Of a stretch of 64,000 bases of DNA, positions 27,467 through 36,473 are shown in pieces. The notes under the pieces were generated by a model. That model was not told the DNA's origin. It saw nothing but the letters and a program-made list of their open reading frames with translations, and did not search any database. Position 1 is the stretch's first letter; the number at the start of each line of letters is the position of its first letter. A program made the translations under genes and the position numbers. Origin of the DNA: Microbacterium sp. MYb62 (GTDB lineage: Bacteria > Actinomycetota > Actinomycetes > Actinomycetales > Microbacteriaceae); NCBI RefSeq assembly GCF_002979475.1, contig NZ_PCOY01000003.1, forward strand, positions 248,001 to 312,000, given 5' to 3'.

Positions 27467-28383
27467 CCACCACGCGCCTCCTCACCACCGAGTCATCCAC
27501 GCGTCGACGCCCCCGTCGGCCGCGCGATGCGGATGCTCCGCCGCCCTCGATCGCACCGAGCCCGATCGCCCGCACGTTCGGCATCATCGCGCTCGTCATC
27601 GCGACGCTGTACTTCCTCGTGCCGGTCTACTGGCTGATCGTCGCCTCGACGAAGAACAACAGCGACCTCACCTCGACCTTCGGCTTCTGGTTCGCCGAGG
27701 GGAACCTCGACACCAACTACGACAGCCTGATGGGCTGGACCCAGGGCCTGTTCTGGCGCTGGGTCGGAAACTCGATGCTGTACTCGGTGAGCGCCGGAGT
27801 CATCGGCACCCTGTTCGCCGTGATGGCCGGCTACGCGATCGCGAAGTTCGCGTTCCCCGGCAAGAAGATCGCGGTCGGGGTGATCATGGCCGGGCTCCTG
27901 CTCCCCGTGGCCCTGTTGACGGTGCCCCTGTACATCGAGTTCCAGGCCCTCGGACTGACCAACACCGTCTGGGCGATCATCATCCCCTCGGCGGTGTCGC
28001 CGTTCGGCGTCTTCCTCGGCATGGTCTATGCCCAGTCGTCGGTGCCGACCGAGCTGCTGGAGGCCGCCCGCATCGACGGCGCCGGCGAGGCGCGCATCTT
28101 CTTCACGATCGTGCTGCGTCTGCTCGGCCCGGCGATGGTGACGATCTTCCTGTTCATCTTCGTGGCGACGTGGAACAACTTCCTGCTGCCGCTCATGATG
28201 ATCTCGAGTCAGGATCTGAAGCCGGTGACCCTCGGCCTCTACGGCATGGTGAGCTACTTCGCCCCGGACAAGGGCGCGGTCATGCTCGGCGCCCTGCTCG
28301 GAGTCATCCCGCTCGTGCTGCTGTTCTTCGCCCTGCAGAAGTACTGGCGTTCCGGCCTCGCCGCCGGAGCCGTGAAGGGCTGA
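27463..28383 (+). CDS. Carbohydrate ABC importer permease, MalG/UgpE-like (module 2)
   Basis: A 306-residue permease with a 35-residue charged N-terminal tail and about six TMs. The EAA loop LLEAARIDGAGEARIFFT is nearly the same as in its module 1 paralogue, as is the ending WRSGLAAGAVKG. The start at 27463 is set by the ATGA overlap. It ends the operon. The convergent vapC gene stops six bases later, with no clear terminator between. Confidence 0.92.
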   Translation: MTTTRLLTTESSTRRRPRRPRDADAPPPSIAPSPIARTFGIIALVIATLYFLVPVYWLIVASTKNNSDLTSTFGFWFAEGNLDTNYDSLMGWTQGLFWRWVGNSMLYSVSAGVIGTLFAVMAGYAIAKFAFPGKKIAVGVIMAGLLLPVALLTVPLYIEFQALGLTNTVWAIIIPSAVSPFGVFLGMVYAQSSVPTELLEAARIDGAGEARIFFTIVLRLLGPAMVTIFLFIFVATWNNFLLPLMMISSQDLKPVTLGLYGMVSYFAPDKGAVMLGALLGVIPLVLLFFALQKYWRSGLAAGAVKG

Positions 28384-28388
28384 TCCCG

Positions 28389-28787
28389 TCAGCCTGAAGT
28401 GACAGGCACTTCGACTGCGCAGTGACCGGAGGCTGCACGCGCGAGCCTCCGGTCATGCGTGATCAGTGGACACCCGAACACACTCGCAAGCGCGACATAG
28501 GCCGCGTCGTAGGCCGTCACATTCTGGCGGAGCGCCAGGATGCGCGGAATGAGCGGCAGCGTGGGTTGCAGCTCGACGCGTAGCCGTGCGAGGTCGACGG
28601 CTGCGGCCTCGAGCGCGGCATCCGTCAGTCCACCCCCTCGGTTCAAGCCGCGCAGCGCGGATGCGACCTCGACCGGCAGCAGGTCAGGCGCGAGCAGCAC
28701 TTCGTCGGTCAAGCGCCGATGGAGGGCAGAGTTGGAACCGACGTTGCAGATGACGTCGACCACGACGGATGCGTCGACGACGATCAT
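28389..28787 (-). CDS. vapC: PIN-domain ribonuclease toxin VapC
   Basis: A 132-residue PIN domain protein. The conserved acidic residues are visible in MIVVDASVVVDVI (first Asp), LLPVEVASALRG (Glu), TAYDAAYVALA (Asp) and LITHDRRLA (Asp). These bind the metal ions for RNA cleavage. It is coupled by ATGA overlap to the antitoxin gene upstream. VapC toxins cleave tRNA or rRNA when freed from VapB. The set of catalytic residues appears complete. Confidence 0.88.
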   Translation of the reverse strand: MIVVDASVVVDVICNVGSNSALHRRLTDEVLLAPDLLPVEVASALRGLNRGGGLTDAALEAAAVDLARLRVELQPTLPLIPRILALRQNVTAYDAAYVALASVFGCPLITHDRRLARAASGHCAVEVPVTSG

Positions 28788-29017
28788 CGGTCGGCTCGCC
28801 CCTCCCGGATCGCCGCGACGATCGCCTCCGGCGAGATGGCCGGCGAGACGGGTCGCTCCCCGAGAGCGGCCAGGAGTTCCGGAACAGTGGGGCGGGACGC
28901 GATGAGCGCCAGCTCAGACGTCAGGTACTGCTGGAGTGACTGACCGCGTGACTCCGCGCGTGCCGCGAGGACCGAGTGGATCGTCGGATCGAGGTCGCGG
29001 ATCAGCACATTGGGCAT
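28784..29017 (-). CDS. vapB: VapB/FitA-like ribbon-helix-helix antitoxin
   Basis: A 77-residue antitoxin beginning MPNVLIRDLDPTIHSVLAAR, a ribbon-helix-helix DNA-binding start of FitA type. The C-terminal tail should block VapC. The start at 29017 is chosen on homology but has no ribosome-binding site. An ATG five codons upstream (29032) has AAAGGAG only three bases before it. A near-perfect 21-bp palindrome covers both candidate starts. The complex should repress its own transcription. Confidence 0.82.
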   Translation of the reverse strand: MPNVLIRDLDPTIHSVLAARAESRGQSLQQYLTSELALIASRPTVPELLAALGERPVSPAISPEAIVAAIREGRADR

Positions 29018-29034
29018 GCTTACAGTATGCATGC
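29014..29034. promoter_or_regulatory. VapBC autoregulatory palindrome over the vapB start
   Basis: A 21-bp dyad with 6-bp arms GCATGC and inner arms TAC/GTA; 9 of 10 pairs match. It overlaps both possible vapB start codons. A -10-like TACTGT lies within it on the minus strand, which would give a nearly leaderless message. Confidence 0.65.
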
Positions 29035-29176
29035 GCTCCTTTCGCTCGGCTACGGGAACCATCGTGATTCCTCACGCGTTCTCGCCGCACGGCGCGAACG
29101 CAGGGCACCGAAGGTTCGGGAGAACCCGATACCGACCCCTGTCGTGCAGGGAAGCCGTTTCCGCCGCACAGTGCGA

Positions 29177-29207
29177 AACGGCCCGAAGGGGGAGCCTCCG
29201 GGCCGTT
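29177..29207 (-). terminator. Terminator of the GH101 gene
   Basis: Arms AACGGCCCG and CGGGCCGTT with a 13-base loop, 14 bases beyond the GH101 stop codon. Confidence 0.75.
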
Positions 29208-29220
29208 CGTGTCAGTGCGG

Positions 29221-32200
29221 TCAGATGTGGCGGCGCCTGCGCAGCCAGAGCGCCAGGCCGAGGCCCATCGCGGCAAGCGCCGCGAACGCCGCGCCAGCCC
29301 AGATCGCGCCGTCAGCACCGGTCGTCGCGAGGTTTCCCCCACTGCTGCTTCCGGCCACGGCGGTGACCGCGAGGTCGCCCCTGGCCAGCTCGACGCCCTG
29401 GGCATCAGTCGCGACGAGGGCGTGAGCTCCGGCCGGCGTCGCCGCAGGGATCGTGACCGTGGCCACCGCATCGCCCTCGGCCGACACCGTCACCTCGCCG
29501 ATGCGCACCGGCTCGGAGTGCAGCCAGAGCTGCACAAGGGCGTCGGGCTCGAAACCGCTCAGCTGCACGGTCACGCTCGCTCCGGCGACGACCGAACCGA
29601 TGGATGCCGTGACGGTCGCCTTCTTCCCCGGCTTCGCCTTCTTGACCTTCAACGGTGCACTGGCGAGCTCTGCGCCCGCCGAGTCCTGCACGATGACGCG
29701 GTGCTTTCCGACCGCGGCGTTCGCCGGGATCAGCAGTCGCGTCGTCAGGGAGCCCTTCGCATCGACCGCGGCATCCGTCAGCTTGACGTCGTCGAGCCAG
29801 ACCGAAACCGTCGAGCGCGGCGCGAAGCCCGTGAGCGTCATGCCGACCGTCTCCCCTGCCCGCACCGAATCCGAGTCGAGTCCGAGCTTCGGATCCGTCA
29901 CCGGGTTGCACGCGCTCAGGTCATCGGCCGGTCGTGTCTTCGGCGCGCTGCCGCTCTTCGGCGACGACGTGCCGTAGATCGCCATCTCGGCGACGGCCGC
30001 GAACGGCGTGCCCGAGATCGACGACGTGGCCGTGACCCGGATGTAGCGGGCCGTGGTCGCCGCGAAGTCCACGTCCTGCCACTCGGCGACGTTCTTCCAT
30101 TCGCCGGTGATGACGGGCGTGAACGTCTGCCCGTCGGTCGACACCGCGACCTCGTACCCCTTGATCGGGCCGTTCTGGTTGGCGCCGCGGCGCAGGTACG
30201 AGATGCCGTCGACTTCTTCGGCCGTACCCAGATCGAACGTCAGCACGTGCGGGTATGACGTGGCGGCCGAGCTCCACCGGCTGTGCCAGAACGTGCCGGC
30301 GTTGCCGTCGAGCATGTTCGCGGCCGCACCGTCTTCCCCTTCTGTCTCCTCGGAGCTCGCCGTCACGGAGATCTGCGCGTGGGGGATGCGGGCCCGCGAA
30401 GACACCGACACCTCCTGCGTCGTACCGACCGTACGCACATCGCAGTCCGCGAGGTACGTCGCCGCGATCCCGATGCCGACCGTCGTGCCCGCAGCCGTCG
30501 CCGGCGCGGTGACCAGCCACGTGGTCTTGACGCTCTCCCCGGCCGCGACCTCATCGAACAGGTTCGACGAGCCGTCGGCGACCTCGACCACGTATCCCTC
30601 CGGCACCTCGAGCTGCACGCCGATGTTCTCGACGGCGATCGACTCGCTGTTGGTGAAAGTGGTCGTGAACGCGGTCTGGGTGCCGGGGCTCAGCACGCTC
30701 GCTTCGCCGGACACGGTCGCGCAGGGAGTGCCGCCGGTCGTGGGACCGAGGTCGGTGACCGTGAAGTCGTCCAACACGAAGTCGACGTCCGGCCCGCCGA
30801 CACGCTCGAGTCCCACCCAGGTGTAGTCGCCGCATCCGACGATCACATCCTGTGAGAACTGCGCGGTCTCCAGCGCCTGCGTGATCCCGGTCCGGCTGAG
30901 CGTGGTCGAAGTGACCTCGCCACCCGCCACGGCATCCGTCCCGGTGAGCCAGCGGTAGGCCCCGCTCGCCCCGACCTGGTAGTCGAAGCCGATGCGGTAT
31001 GAGTGCCCGGCCTGCAGTGGCACCAGCGTCGGGTCGGTGCGATACACGACGCCGCTGTTCTCGGAGTGCGACATGAGCGAGTGGTCGCCGTTGAGCGTCG
31101 TGTCCACCGCGAGCCCGGCGAGGGGTCCCGCATCGAACGGCTTGGCGGTGTTGCGCCAGTCGCTGCTCGCGTACGGGTCGTGACGGCGCGAGATGCTCGT
31201 GCGCGGGTCATCGATGCCGTTGGCGTCGCCCTTGACGAACGGGCCCCAGCCCGCCTCGTTGCCCTCGAAGTCGTTCGAGTACACCGTGCCGGCCACGAAC
31301 GGCGTCGTGGTGTCAGCCGAGACGCGGGCATTGTCGATGCGGACCTTCGCGTCACCCGCGACGGCACCGATCGACACGGTGACCTCGCCGGAGGCGGGAG
31401 CCAGGAACGATGTCGAGCCGCGCTGGTAGTACTGGCCCGCCTTGGAGTCGGCCCTCATGTAGTTGTACGTCGGAGAGAGATTCCAGGTGCGGCTCACCGC
31501 ACCGGCGCCGGTGTCGACCGAGACGCTCACATCGCGAGTCGCGGTGGGGTCGATCTGCACCTGGGCCGAGAACGCATAGCGCTGGCCGGGGGTGAGCCCG
31601 GCCACGACCTGCGAGACCGACGACGCAGCCGCACCGAGCACGGCGATGTTGTCGCCACGCGACTCGTTCTTCGCGCTGCCGAAGTCGGTGCGCTCGAGCG
31701 TCACATCGCCCCGGGGGTTCCAGACATCGAGCGAACCGGAGTTGAACCCCGGGTCGTCGAGACCGGCGTCGTGATAGTCGACGGCGTCGCGCTGCGCGCC
31801 GCCCTGCGGCACCACGACGTAGGCCGTGCCCTTGTCGCCGCTGAGCGTGAGGTCGCCACCGGTCGCGTCGACCGTGCCGACCTTGACGCGCCCCTGGTCT
31901 CCGAGTTCGAACACGTCGAAGGCGGTGTTCCCGCGGAAGGCGTCGGTGAGACCGAACGTCTTCTCGCCGTCGGATCCGGAGTAGAAGTACATCTTGTCGG
32001 CGTCGACCGGGGAGCCGGCGTCCTGATTCGACGCCAACGACTGCCACGGCAGCAGGTACGAGTCGCCTCGCAGCACCGTCGCCCCGTCCATCGTGATGAC
32101 CCTGGTGGTTCCGTCCATACGCACCGCGACGTCATCCGTCAGCGTCGCCTCGGCGCCGGCCTCGTAGGTGAGCAGGTCGAAGTGCTGCAGGAACTTGGTC

Positions 32201-34407
32201 GGCAGGCTCTGCTTCCAGATGTTGTCGACGAAGCCGTCCCAGTTGCGGTTTCCGACCCAGCCCTCGGCGTCGATCAGTCGCTGCTGGCCGAGAAGGGCGT
32301 CGTCGTTCCAGACGTCGGCCTGCCCGTTCTGGATGAAGCGCACCATGGTGGAGTTGATGCCCTTGTTGTCCTTGCCGCCGTAGGCGAGGTCGTTCGGCCA
32401 GTGCGACCAGACCGTGCTGTCGACGAACTTGTCGCCCCACTCGGTCGCGACTTCCAGGTCCATGCCGTTCAACTCATCCGCGAGCTCTTCGGCGACCCAG
32501 CCGTTGGAGTAGTACACGTCGATGTAGACGCCGCTGAGACCGGGGACCTCATCGCGCAACTGCTGGAAGCGGTCGAGCACACGGCCCGTTCCGAGGTCGG
32601 CCTGCTGGTTGATGTAGTACGACTGGTCGAGCCAGTTCCAGCCCGGCTTGTAGGGGGCCGTGCCGTCGATGATCGCCGAGTCGAAGGCGTTCGCCTGCGG
32701 GTACATCTCGGTGGCGTTGACGTGCACGCTCATGTCGGCGTTGAGTTTCGCGCCCTCGTCGACGAGGGTGTTCAGGTCGGTGAGACCGCCGGCGCGCTCG
32801 TTGTAGTTCCCGCCGTAGTCGGTGTTGGCGGAGTCGTGGCCTTCGCTGCCGTAGCCCTTGTTGAGCACCCACTGGCCGAGACCGTCGGTCTGGTTCGCGA
32901 TGCGCCTGGTGTTGTCGAGCGTGAGGTCGAAGTAGTTCGTCGCGCTCGAGGCGAAGTTGAACGGGATGCGGCTGACCACGCGCTCGGCGACCCGGTCGGC
33001 GCCGAGCCGCGGGGTGTCGACCTCGCGGTAGCGGATCGCGGCGTCCTGCCAGTCGACCGTGGCGTCGCCGTTGCGGTCGGCGGCGAGCAGCACCGTGACC
33101 TTCGGCAGTGCGTAGGTGGTCACGCGGTCGTCGACGGCGGTGGTCGGATGGATCAGCCAGGTGCTCGAGCCGATCTCGGCCGTGCGCCCTGCCGCCTCGG
33201 TCACGCGCGTGGTCAGGCGACCGTTCCACGATGCCGTGCCGCCGGAGGCCTGTGTGGTCGCGTTGGTGATCACACTGCCCACGAGCGAGCCGTTGCCGAG
33301 GAAGGCGAAGGCCGCCCCCTTCTGACCGGTCGCCGTCGCGCCGTTCACCGCGATGTGCTCGTCGGCATTCTTCGTGCTGTCGGGGCTGATCACCGTGCGA
33401 TCGAGCGCCGACCCGGCATCCGCAGCGCTCGCGGAGAGGAACGCGTTGTCAGGCAGCCCGAGAGTGGTCACGGTCGCCGTGCCGTCGACGGCGGTGACCT
33501 CGAACCCGACGGTCCCGTCCTTCGCGACGCGGATGCTGCTGCGCACCGTCACATCGATGCCGGTCAACCTCGACACGTAGTCGATGCCGGTGGCCGAGGG
33601 CGTCGAAGTGGTCTCCGACGCGTAGCTCGCGCCGTTCACCGACCAGGTCTTGGCCGAGGTGCGCTGGCCCGCGATGCTCTCGCTTCCCACCCGATACCCG
33701 GTGATGCGAGGGAACTCGGTCGAGACGACGGCGGTCGTGCCGCCATCGGCGATCTCGACGGTCTCGTCGGTGTCGGGCATCTCGGGCTCGGTGACGATCG
33801 GCGGGAGCGTCTCGTCGGACAGCACCTCGATCTCCCCCGCACCGCCGCCGGTCGTCCCCTGCGCGTCGATCACGAGCAGAGCCACGTAGCGGCCCTCCTT
33901 CGCAGTGTCGAGGGTGATGCGCTGCTTCTCGTCGTTCGCGGTCGGCGCGTGCAGCGTCGCGGTTCCCGACGCTGTGCCCCACCCACCCTCGGCGGGCGAG
34001 GTGCGCGCGACATCGGCGTCTTCCGTCACGTAGACCTCGACCGTCTTGGCGGCGACGCCCTGCCCCTTCTTGACCGAGTAGTCGAGGGCCTTCACCGAGA
34101 GCGACCGCTGCAGGTCGACGACGATCCAGTGCGGGAAGGGGGCGTTGGCGGAGTACCGCGACGTCCACTGCGTCGTGAAGTCGCCGTCGAACGCGCCGAG
34201 GGCCGTGCCGTCGAGCGAGGGCGGAGCGGGGTAGGGATCCGATTCGCTCGATACCCCGTGCAGCCTGTAGTCGGTCTTGGGGACGGAGATCAGGTCGGCT
34301 GCCTGCGCGGATGGCGCCTGGGCGAACACGCCGCCGAACGCGAGCGCCGTCACCAGCAGCGAGCTGACGGCGACGGCTGTGCGGGGCGGTCGGGAAGGTT
34401 TCGACAC
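29221..34407 (-). CDS. Cell-wall-anchored GH101 endo-alpha-N-acetylgalactosaminidase
   Basis: A 1728-residue secreted enzyme that should release Gal-beta-1,3-GalNAc from O-linked glycoproteins. The GTG at 34407 has GAGAGGC upstream and gives a signal peptide ending AQA-AD (about residue 36). In order: an F5/8C-like carbohydrate-binding region (about 60-190); the GH101 catalytic part (about 240-960) with likely nucleophile Asp630 in GVYIDVYYSNGW and acid/base Glu656 in VATEWGDKF; carbohydrate-binding modules; a NEW3-like domain (about 1230-1330); an F5/8C domain (about 1363-1483); two Ig-like repeats; then LATTG (about 1693), a TM helix and RRRR. LAxTG is the class E sortase signal. The Asp-Glu gap (26) is shorter than I recall for characterised members, so the acid/base assignment is tentative. 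Confidence 0.9.
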   Translation of the reverse strand: MSKPSRPPRTAVAVSSLLVTALAFGGVFAQAPSAQAADLISVPKTDYRLHGVSSESDPYPAPPSLDGTALGAFDGDFTTQWTSRYSANAPFPHWIVVDLQRSLSVKALDYSVKKGQGVAAKTVEVYVTEDADVARTSPAEGGWGTASGTATLHAPTANDEKQRITLDTAKEGRYVALLVIDAQGTTGGGAGEIEVLSDETLPPIVTEPEMPDTDETVEIADGGTTAVVSTEFPRITGYRVGSESIAGQRTSAKTWSVNGASYASETTSTPSATGIDYVSRLTGIDVTVRSSIRVAKDGTVGFEVTAVDGTATVTTLGLPDNAFLSASAADAGSALDRTVISPDSTKNADEHIAVNGATATGQKGAAFAFLGNGSLVGSVITNATTQASGGTASWNGRLTTRVTEAAGRTAEIGSSTWLIHPTTAVDDRVTTYALPKVTVLLAADRNGDATVDWQDAAIRYREVDTPRLGADRVAERVVSRIPFNFASSATNYFDLTLDNTRRIANQTDGLGQWVLNKGYGSEGHDSANTDYGGNYNERAGGLTDLNTLVDEGAKLNADMSVHVNATEMYPQANAFDSAIIDGTAPYKPGWNWLDQSYYINQQADLGTGRVLDRFQQLRDEVPGLSGVYIDVYYSNGWVAEELADELNGMDLEVATEWGDKFVDSTVWSHWPNDLAYGGKDNKGINSTMVRFIQNGQADVWNDDALLGQQRLIDAEGWVGNRNWDGFVDNIWKQSLPTKFLQHFDLLTYEAGAEATLTDDVAVRMDGTTRVITMDGATVLRGDSYLLPWQSLASNQDAGSPVDADKMYFYSGSDGEKTFGLTDAFRGNTAFDVFELGDQGRVKVGTVDATGGDLTLSGDKGTAYVVVPQGGAQRDAVDYHDAGLDDPGFNSGSLDVWNPRGDVTLERTDFGSAKNESRGDNIAVLGAAASSVSQVVAGLTPGQRYAFSAQVQIDPTATRDVSVSVDTGAGAVSRTWNLSPTYNYMRADSKAGQYYQRGSTSFLAPASGEVTVSIGAVAGDAKVRIDNARVSADTTTPFVAGTVYSNDFEGNEAGWGPFVKGDANGIDDPRTSISRRHDPYASSDWRNTAKPFDAGPLAGLAVDTTLNGDHSLMSHSENSGVVYRTDPTLVPLQAGHSYRIGFDYQVGASGAYRWLTGTDAVAGGEVTSTTLSRTGITQALETAQFSQDVIVGCGDYTWVGLERVGGPDVDFVLDDFTVTDLGPTTGGTPCATVSGEASVLSPGTQTAFTTTFTNSESIAVENIGVQLEVPEGYVVEVADGSSNLFDEVAAGESVKTTWLVTAPATAAGTTVGIGIAATYLADCDVRTVGTTQEVSVSSRARIPHAQISVTASSEETEGEDGAAANMLDGNAGTFWHSRWSSAATSYPHVLTFDLGTAEEVDGISYLRRGANQNGPIKGYEVAVSTDGQTFTPVITGEWKNVAEWQDVDFAATTARYIRVTATSSISGTPFAAVAEMAIYGTSSPKSGSAPKTRPADDLSACNPVTDPKLGLDSDSVRAGETVGMTLTGFAPRSTVSVWLDDVKLTDAAVDAKGSLTTRLLIPANAAVGKHRVIVQDSAGAELASAPLKVKKAKPGKKATVTASIGSVVAGASVTVQLSGFEPDALVQLWLHSEPVRIGEVTVSAEGDAVATVTIPAATPAGAHALVATDAQGVELARGDLAVTAVAGSSSGGNLATTGADGAIWAGAAFAALAAMGLGLALWLRRRRHI

Positions 34408-34487
34408 GTCTTGCCTCTCGATCGGAGCGACGTCCGGGAGGAAGACGCCCCGATGCGCCGCAGATGGATGACATCGACTCTCACCGA

Positions 34488-34501
34488 TGTTTGCGCTATC
34501 A
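34488..34501. promoter_or_regulatory. LacI-type operator B, over the GH101 promoter
   Basis: TGTTTGCGCTATCA. On the minus strand it lies immediately after the -10 element, over the expected transcription start, a position suited to repression. Confidence 0.75.
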
Positions 34502-34530
34502 CAATAGGCATGCTTACGGCGACATATCAA
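34501..34530 (-). promoter_or_regulatory. Promoter of the GH101 gene
   Basis: On the minus strand, -35 TTGATA (complement of 34525-34530) and -10 TATTGT (complement of 34501-34506) are separated by 18 bases. The promoter lies about 95 bases upstream of the GTG start and is flanked by operators B and C. Confidence 0.7.
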
Positions 34531-34542
34531 GCATTTGCCCAT

Positions 34543-34556
34543 AGCGAGCGCAAACA
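34543..34556. promoter_or_regulatory. LacI-type operator C, upstream of the GH101 promoter
   Basis: AGCGAGCGCAAACA; one half-site (CGCAAACA) is perfect and the other is degenerate. It is 55 bases from operator B, with the -35 element between them, which could allow looping or cooperative binding. Confidence 0.6.
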
Positions 34557-34586
34557 TTGGCCAAAAGTAGTCCCGCACTGACGAGA

Positions 34587-34621
34587 AGAGCCGCCCCGCA
34601 CACGAAGTGCAGGGCGGCTCT
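34587..34621 (-). terminator. Terminator of the second GH35 gene
   Basis: Arms AGAGCCGCCC and GGGCGGCTCT, extended by an inner GCAC/GTGC pair, 15 bases past the GH35 stop. It separates GH35 from the GH101 promoter. Confidence 0.85.
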
Positions 34622-34635
34622 CGCAGCCTCCTGGG

Positions 34636-36456
34636 TCAGGAGCCGATGAACTCCTCGGCCTCGCCGAAGGACGGCTGTTCGCGGATCTCGACCGTCGAAC
34701 CGAGACCGTCGGTGTCGAGCACCACGATCTCGTTGCGCCCGGCCTTCCACAGCGGCGCCGGCGCATAGAGCGTCCCCTGCGGTCCGACCTTCCAATACCG
34801 ACCGAGGAGGAAGCCGTTCAGCCAGACCATGCCCTTCGATCCACCGGGGAAGGCGAGCCAGGCATCCAGCGGCTCATCGATGTCGAAGGACGCGACGGCG
34901 ACGCCGTCGGAAGCCTCCGAAGCCGACCCGGAGGCCCGATCCGGAGCTCCCTGCGGAACCAGGCGATGCGTCCAGCCGTTGACCAGTCGCCGACCGATCA
35001 TCACGCCGCGCATGATGCCCTTGCCCTCGCCCGTGTACGGACCGTAGTTGATGCGCCCGAGGCTCTCGACGACGATCGTGAGCCGGCCCGCTCCCCCGTC
35101 GACGGGCAGAGTGAGAGACGTCTCGCCGTCGCGCTCGAGTACGCCGAGGGCCTGACTGTCGAGGAACACCACGGCACGGTCGTGCAGCCCGTCGATCGTG
35201 AGCGTCGCGTCGGCCGGGAAGGATACGTCCGCCTCGTAGGCGACCAGGCCGTCTTCGGCGCCGAGCTCTTCGAACGTGCGCGGTCGAGGCGAGACGTCGC
35301 CGGTCACCGGGAGAGCAGCGATCAACTCCCGCAGAGAGGCGCGCGGGGTGAGTGCCGCGGACGCCGCGGCCTGTCGCCGCGGGGATGCGGGGACAGGTGG
35401 GAGCTCGCGTGCGTGGAACGGCGCGAACATCTCGCGCAGTGCGTGGAACTTCTCGTTGAGCGTGCCGTCTTCGCCGATCGGCGCATCCGAGTCGTAGCTG
35501 GTGACGGTCGGCTGCAGCACCTGGTCGTGGTTCGCACCGTTCCAGAGGCCGAAGTTGGTGCCACCGTGCGCCATGTAGAGGCTCACGGATCCGCCGGCGG
35601 CCAGCAGCTCCTCGATCGTGCCCCCGGTGCTCGCGGCTGAGCGCACGTGGTGGCGCTCGCCCCAGTGGTCGAACCAGCCGCCCCACAGCTCGCTGCACAT
35701 GAGGGCGTCGCCCTCGCGTCGCAGCTCCACGGCCCTCGCGACTCCGGTGCCGAAGGTGAACGTCGCCATGGCGCCTGGCACACTGCCGTGCTCGATCATG
35801 TCGCCCGTGATGCCGTCGGCGGTCGTGAGCATCTCGACCATTCCACGCGCACGGAGGCCGTCGCGCAGGTGGGCGAGGTAGCCGGCGTCGCTGCCGAAAG
35901 AGCCGTACTCGTTCTCGATCTGGACCGCGACGATCGGTCCGCCGTGCGAGGCCTGGAGCGGGACGAGCCGGGGGATCAGCTCGTCGTACCAGGCGTCGAC
36001 CGCGGCCAGGAAGTCCGGATCGCTGGTGCGCAGCGCGGCGACGCGCCCCGACAGCCAGAACGGGATGCCGCCGTTGGACCACTCCGCGCAGATGTACGGG
36101 CTGGGGCGCACGAAGACGTCCAGCCCCACTTCTCCGGCCAGGCGGATGAAGCGCTCGATGTCACGCCATCCATCGAAGCGCACGTCGCCCTCGACGCGTT
36201 CGTGGAAGTTCCACGCGACATACGTGTCGACCGTGTTCGCGCCCATCGCGGCGAGCCTGCGCAGGCGGTCCTCCCACTGGTCGGGGTGCACCCGGAAGTA
36301 GTGGATCGAGCCCGCGAGGATGCGGTGCGCGACACCGTCGCGAAGGATCTCCCCGTCGCGCCAGGTCAGGGTGGGCGCGCCGATCGGCGACGCGGCGGCC
36401 GGGGCGTCGACGGCAACGGAAGAGCCGTCGAAAGCCGAGGCGAGAAGGTCAGGCAT
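34636..36456 (-). CDS. Glycoside hydrolase family 35 beta-galactosidase (module 2)
   Basis: A 606-residue enzyme without a signal peptide, so cytoplasmic. GH35 blocks are SPYICAEWSNGGIPFWL, QIENEYGSFG (acid/base Glu183) and SELWGGWFDHWG (nucleophile Glu256). The ATG at 36456 is chosen because GGAG lies five bases upstream; a GTG ten codons earlier falls inside operator D. It is divergent from the lacI gene and follows operator D by 18 bases. GH35 enzymes often prefer beta-1,3-linked galactose, which fits hydrolysis of Gal-beta-1,3-GalNAc made by GH101. Confidence 0.92.
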   Translation of the reverse strand: MPDLLASAFDGSSVAVDAPAAASPIGAPTLTWRDGEILRDGVAHRILAGSIHYFRVHPDQWEDRLRRLAAMGANTVDTYVAWNFHERVEGDVRFDGWRDIERFIRLAGEVGLDVFVRPSPYICAEWSNGGIPFWLSGRVAALRTSDPDFLAAVDAWYDELIPRLVPLQASHGGPIVAVQIENEYGSFGSDAGYLAHLRDGLRARGMVEMLTTADGITGDMIEHGSVPGAMATFTFGTGVARAVELRREGDALMCSELWGGWFDHWGERHHVRSAASTGGTIEELLAAGGSVSLYMAHGGTNFGLWNGANHDQVLQPTVTSYDSDAPIGEDGTLNEKFHALREMFAPFHARELPPVPASPRRQAAASAALTPRASLRELIAALPVTGDVSPRPRTFEELGAEDGLVAYEADVSFPADATLTIDGLHDRAVVFLDSQALGVLERDGETSLTLPVDGGAGRLTIVVESLGRINYGPYTGEGKGIMRGVMIGRRLVNGWTHRLVPQGAPDRASGSASEASDGVAVASFDIDEPLDAWLAFPGGSKGMVWLNGFLLGRYWKVGPQGTLYAPAPLWKAGRNEIVVLDTDGLGSTVEIREQPSFGEAEEFIGS

Positions 36457-36473
36457 AGCGCTCCAAGCACGAG

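Noticed and set aside
29086..29176. Short inverted repeats around 29080-29176 as another four-block element
   Set aside because: Arms are short and the spacing does not match. The region is better read as the end of the GH101 terminator zone and the vapB upstream region.
29209..34581. Long open frames opposite GH101
   Set aside because: Same effect of GC bias at third positions; no motif or plausible start signals, and the minus-strand gene has clear domains.
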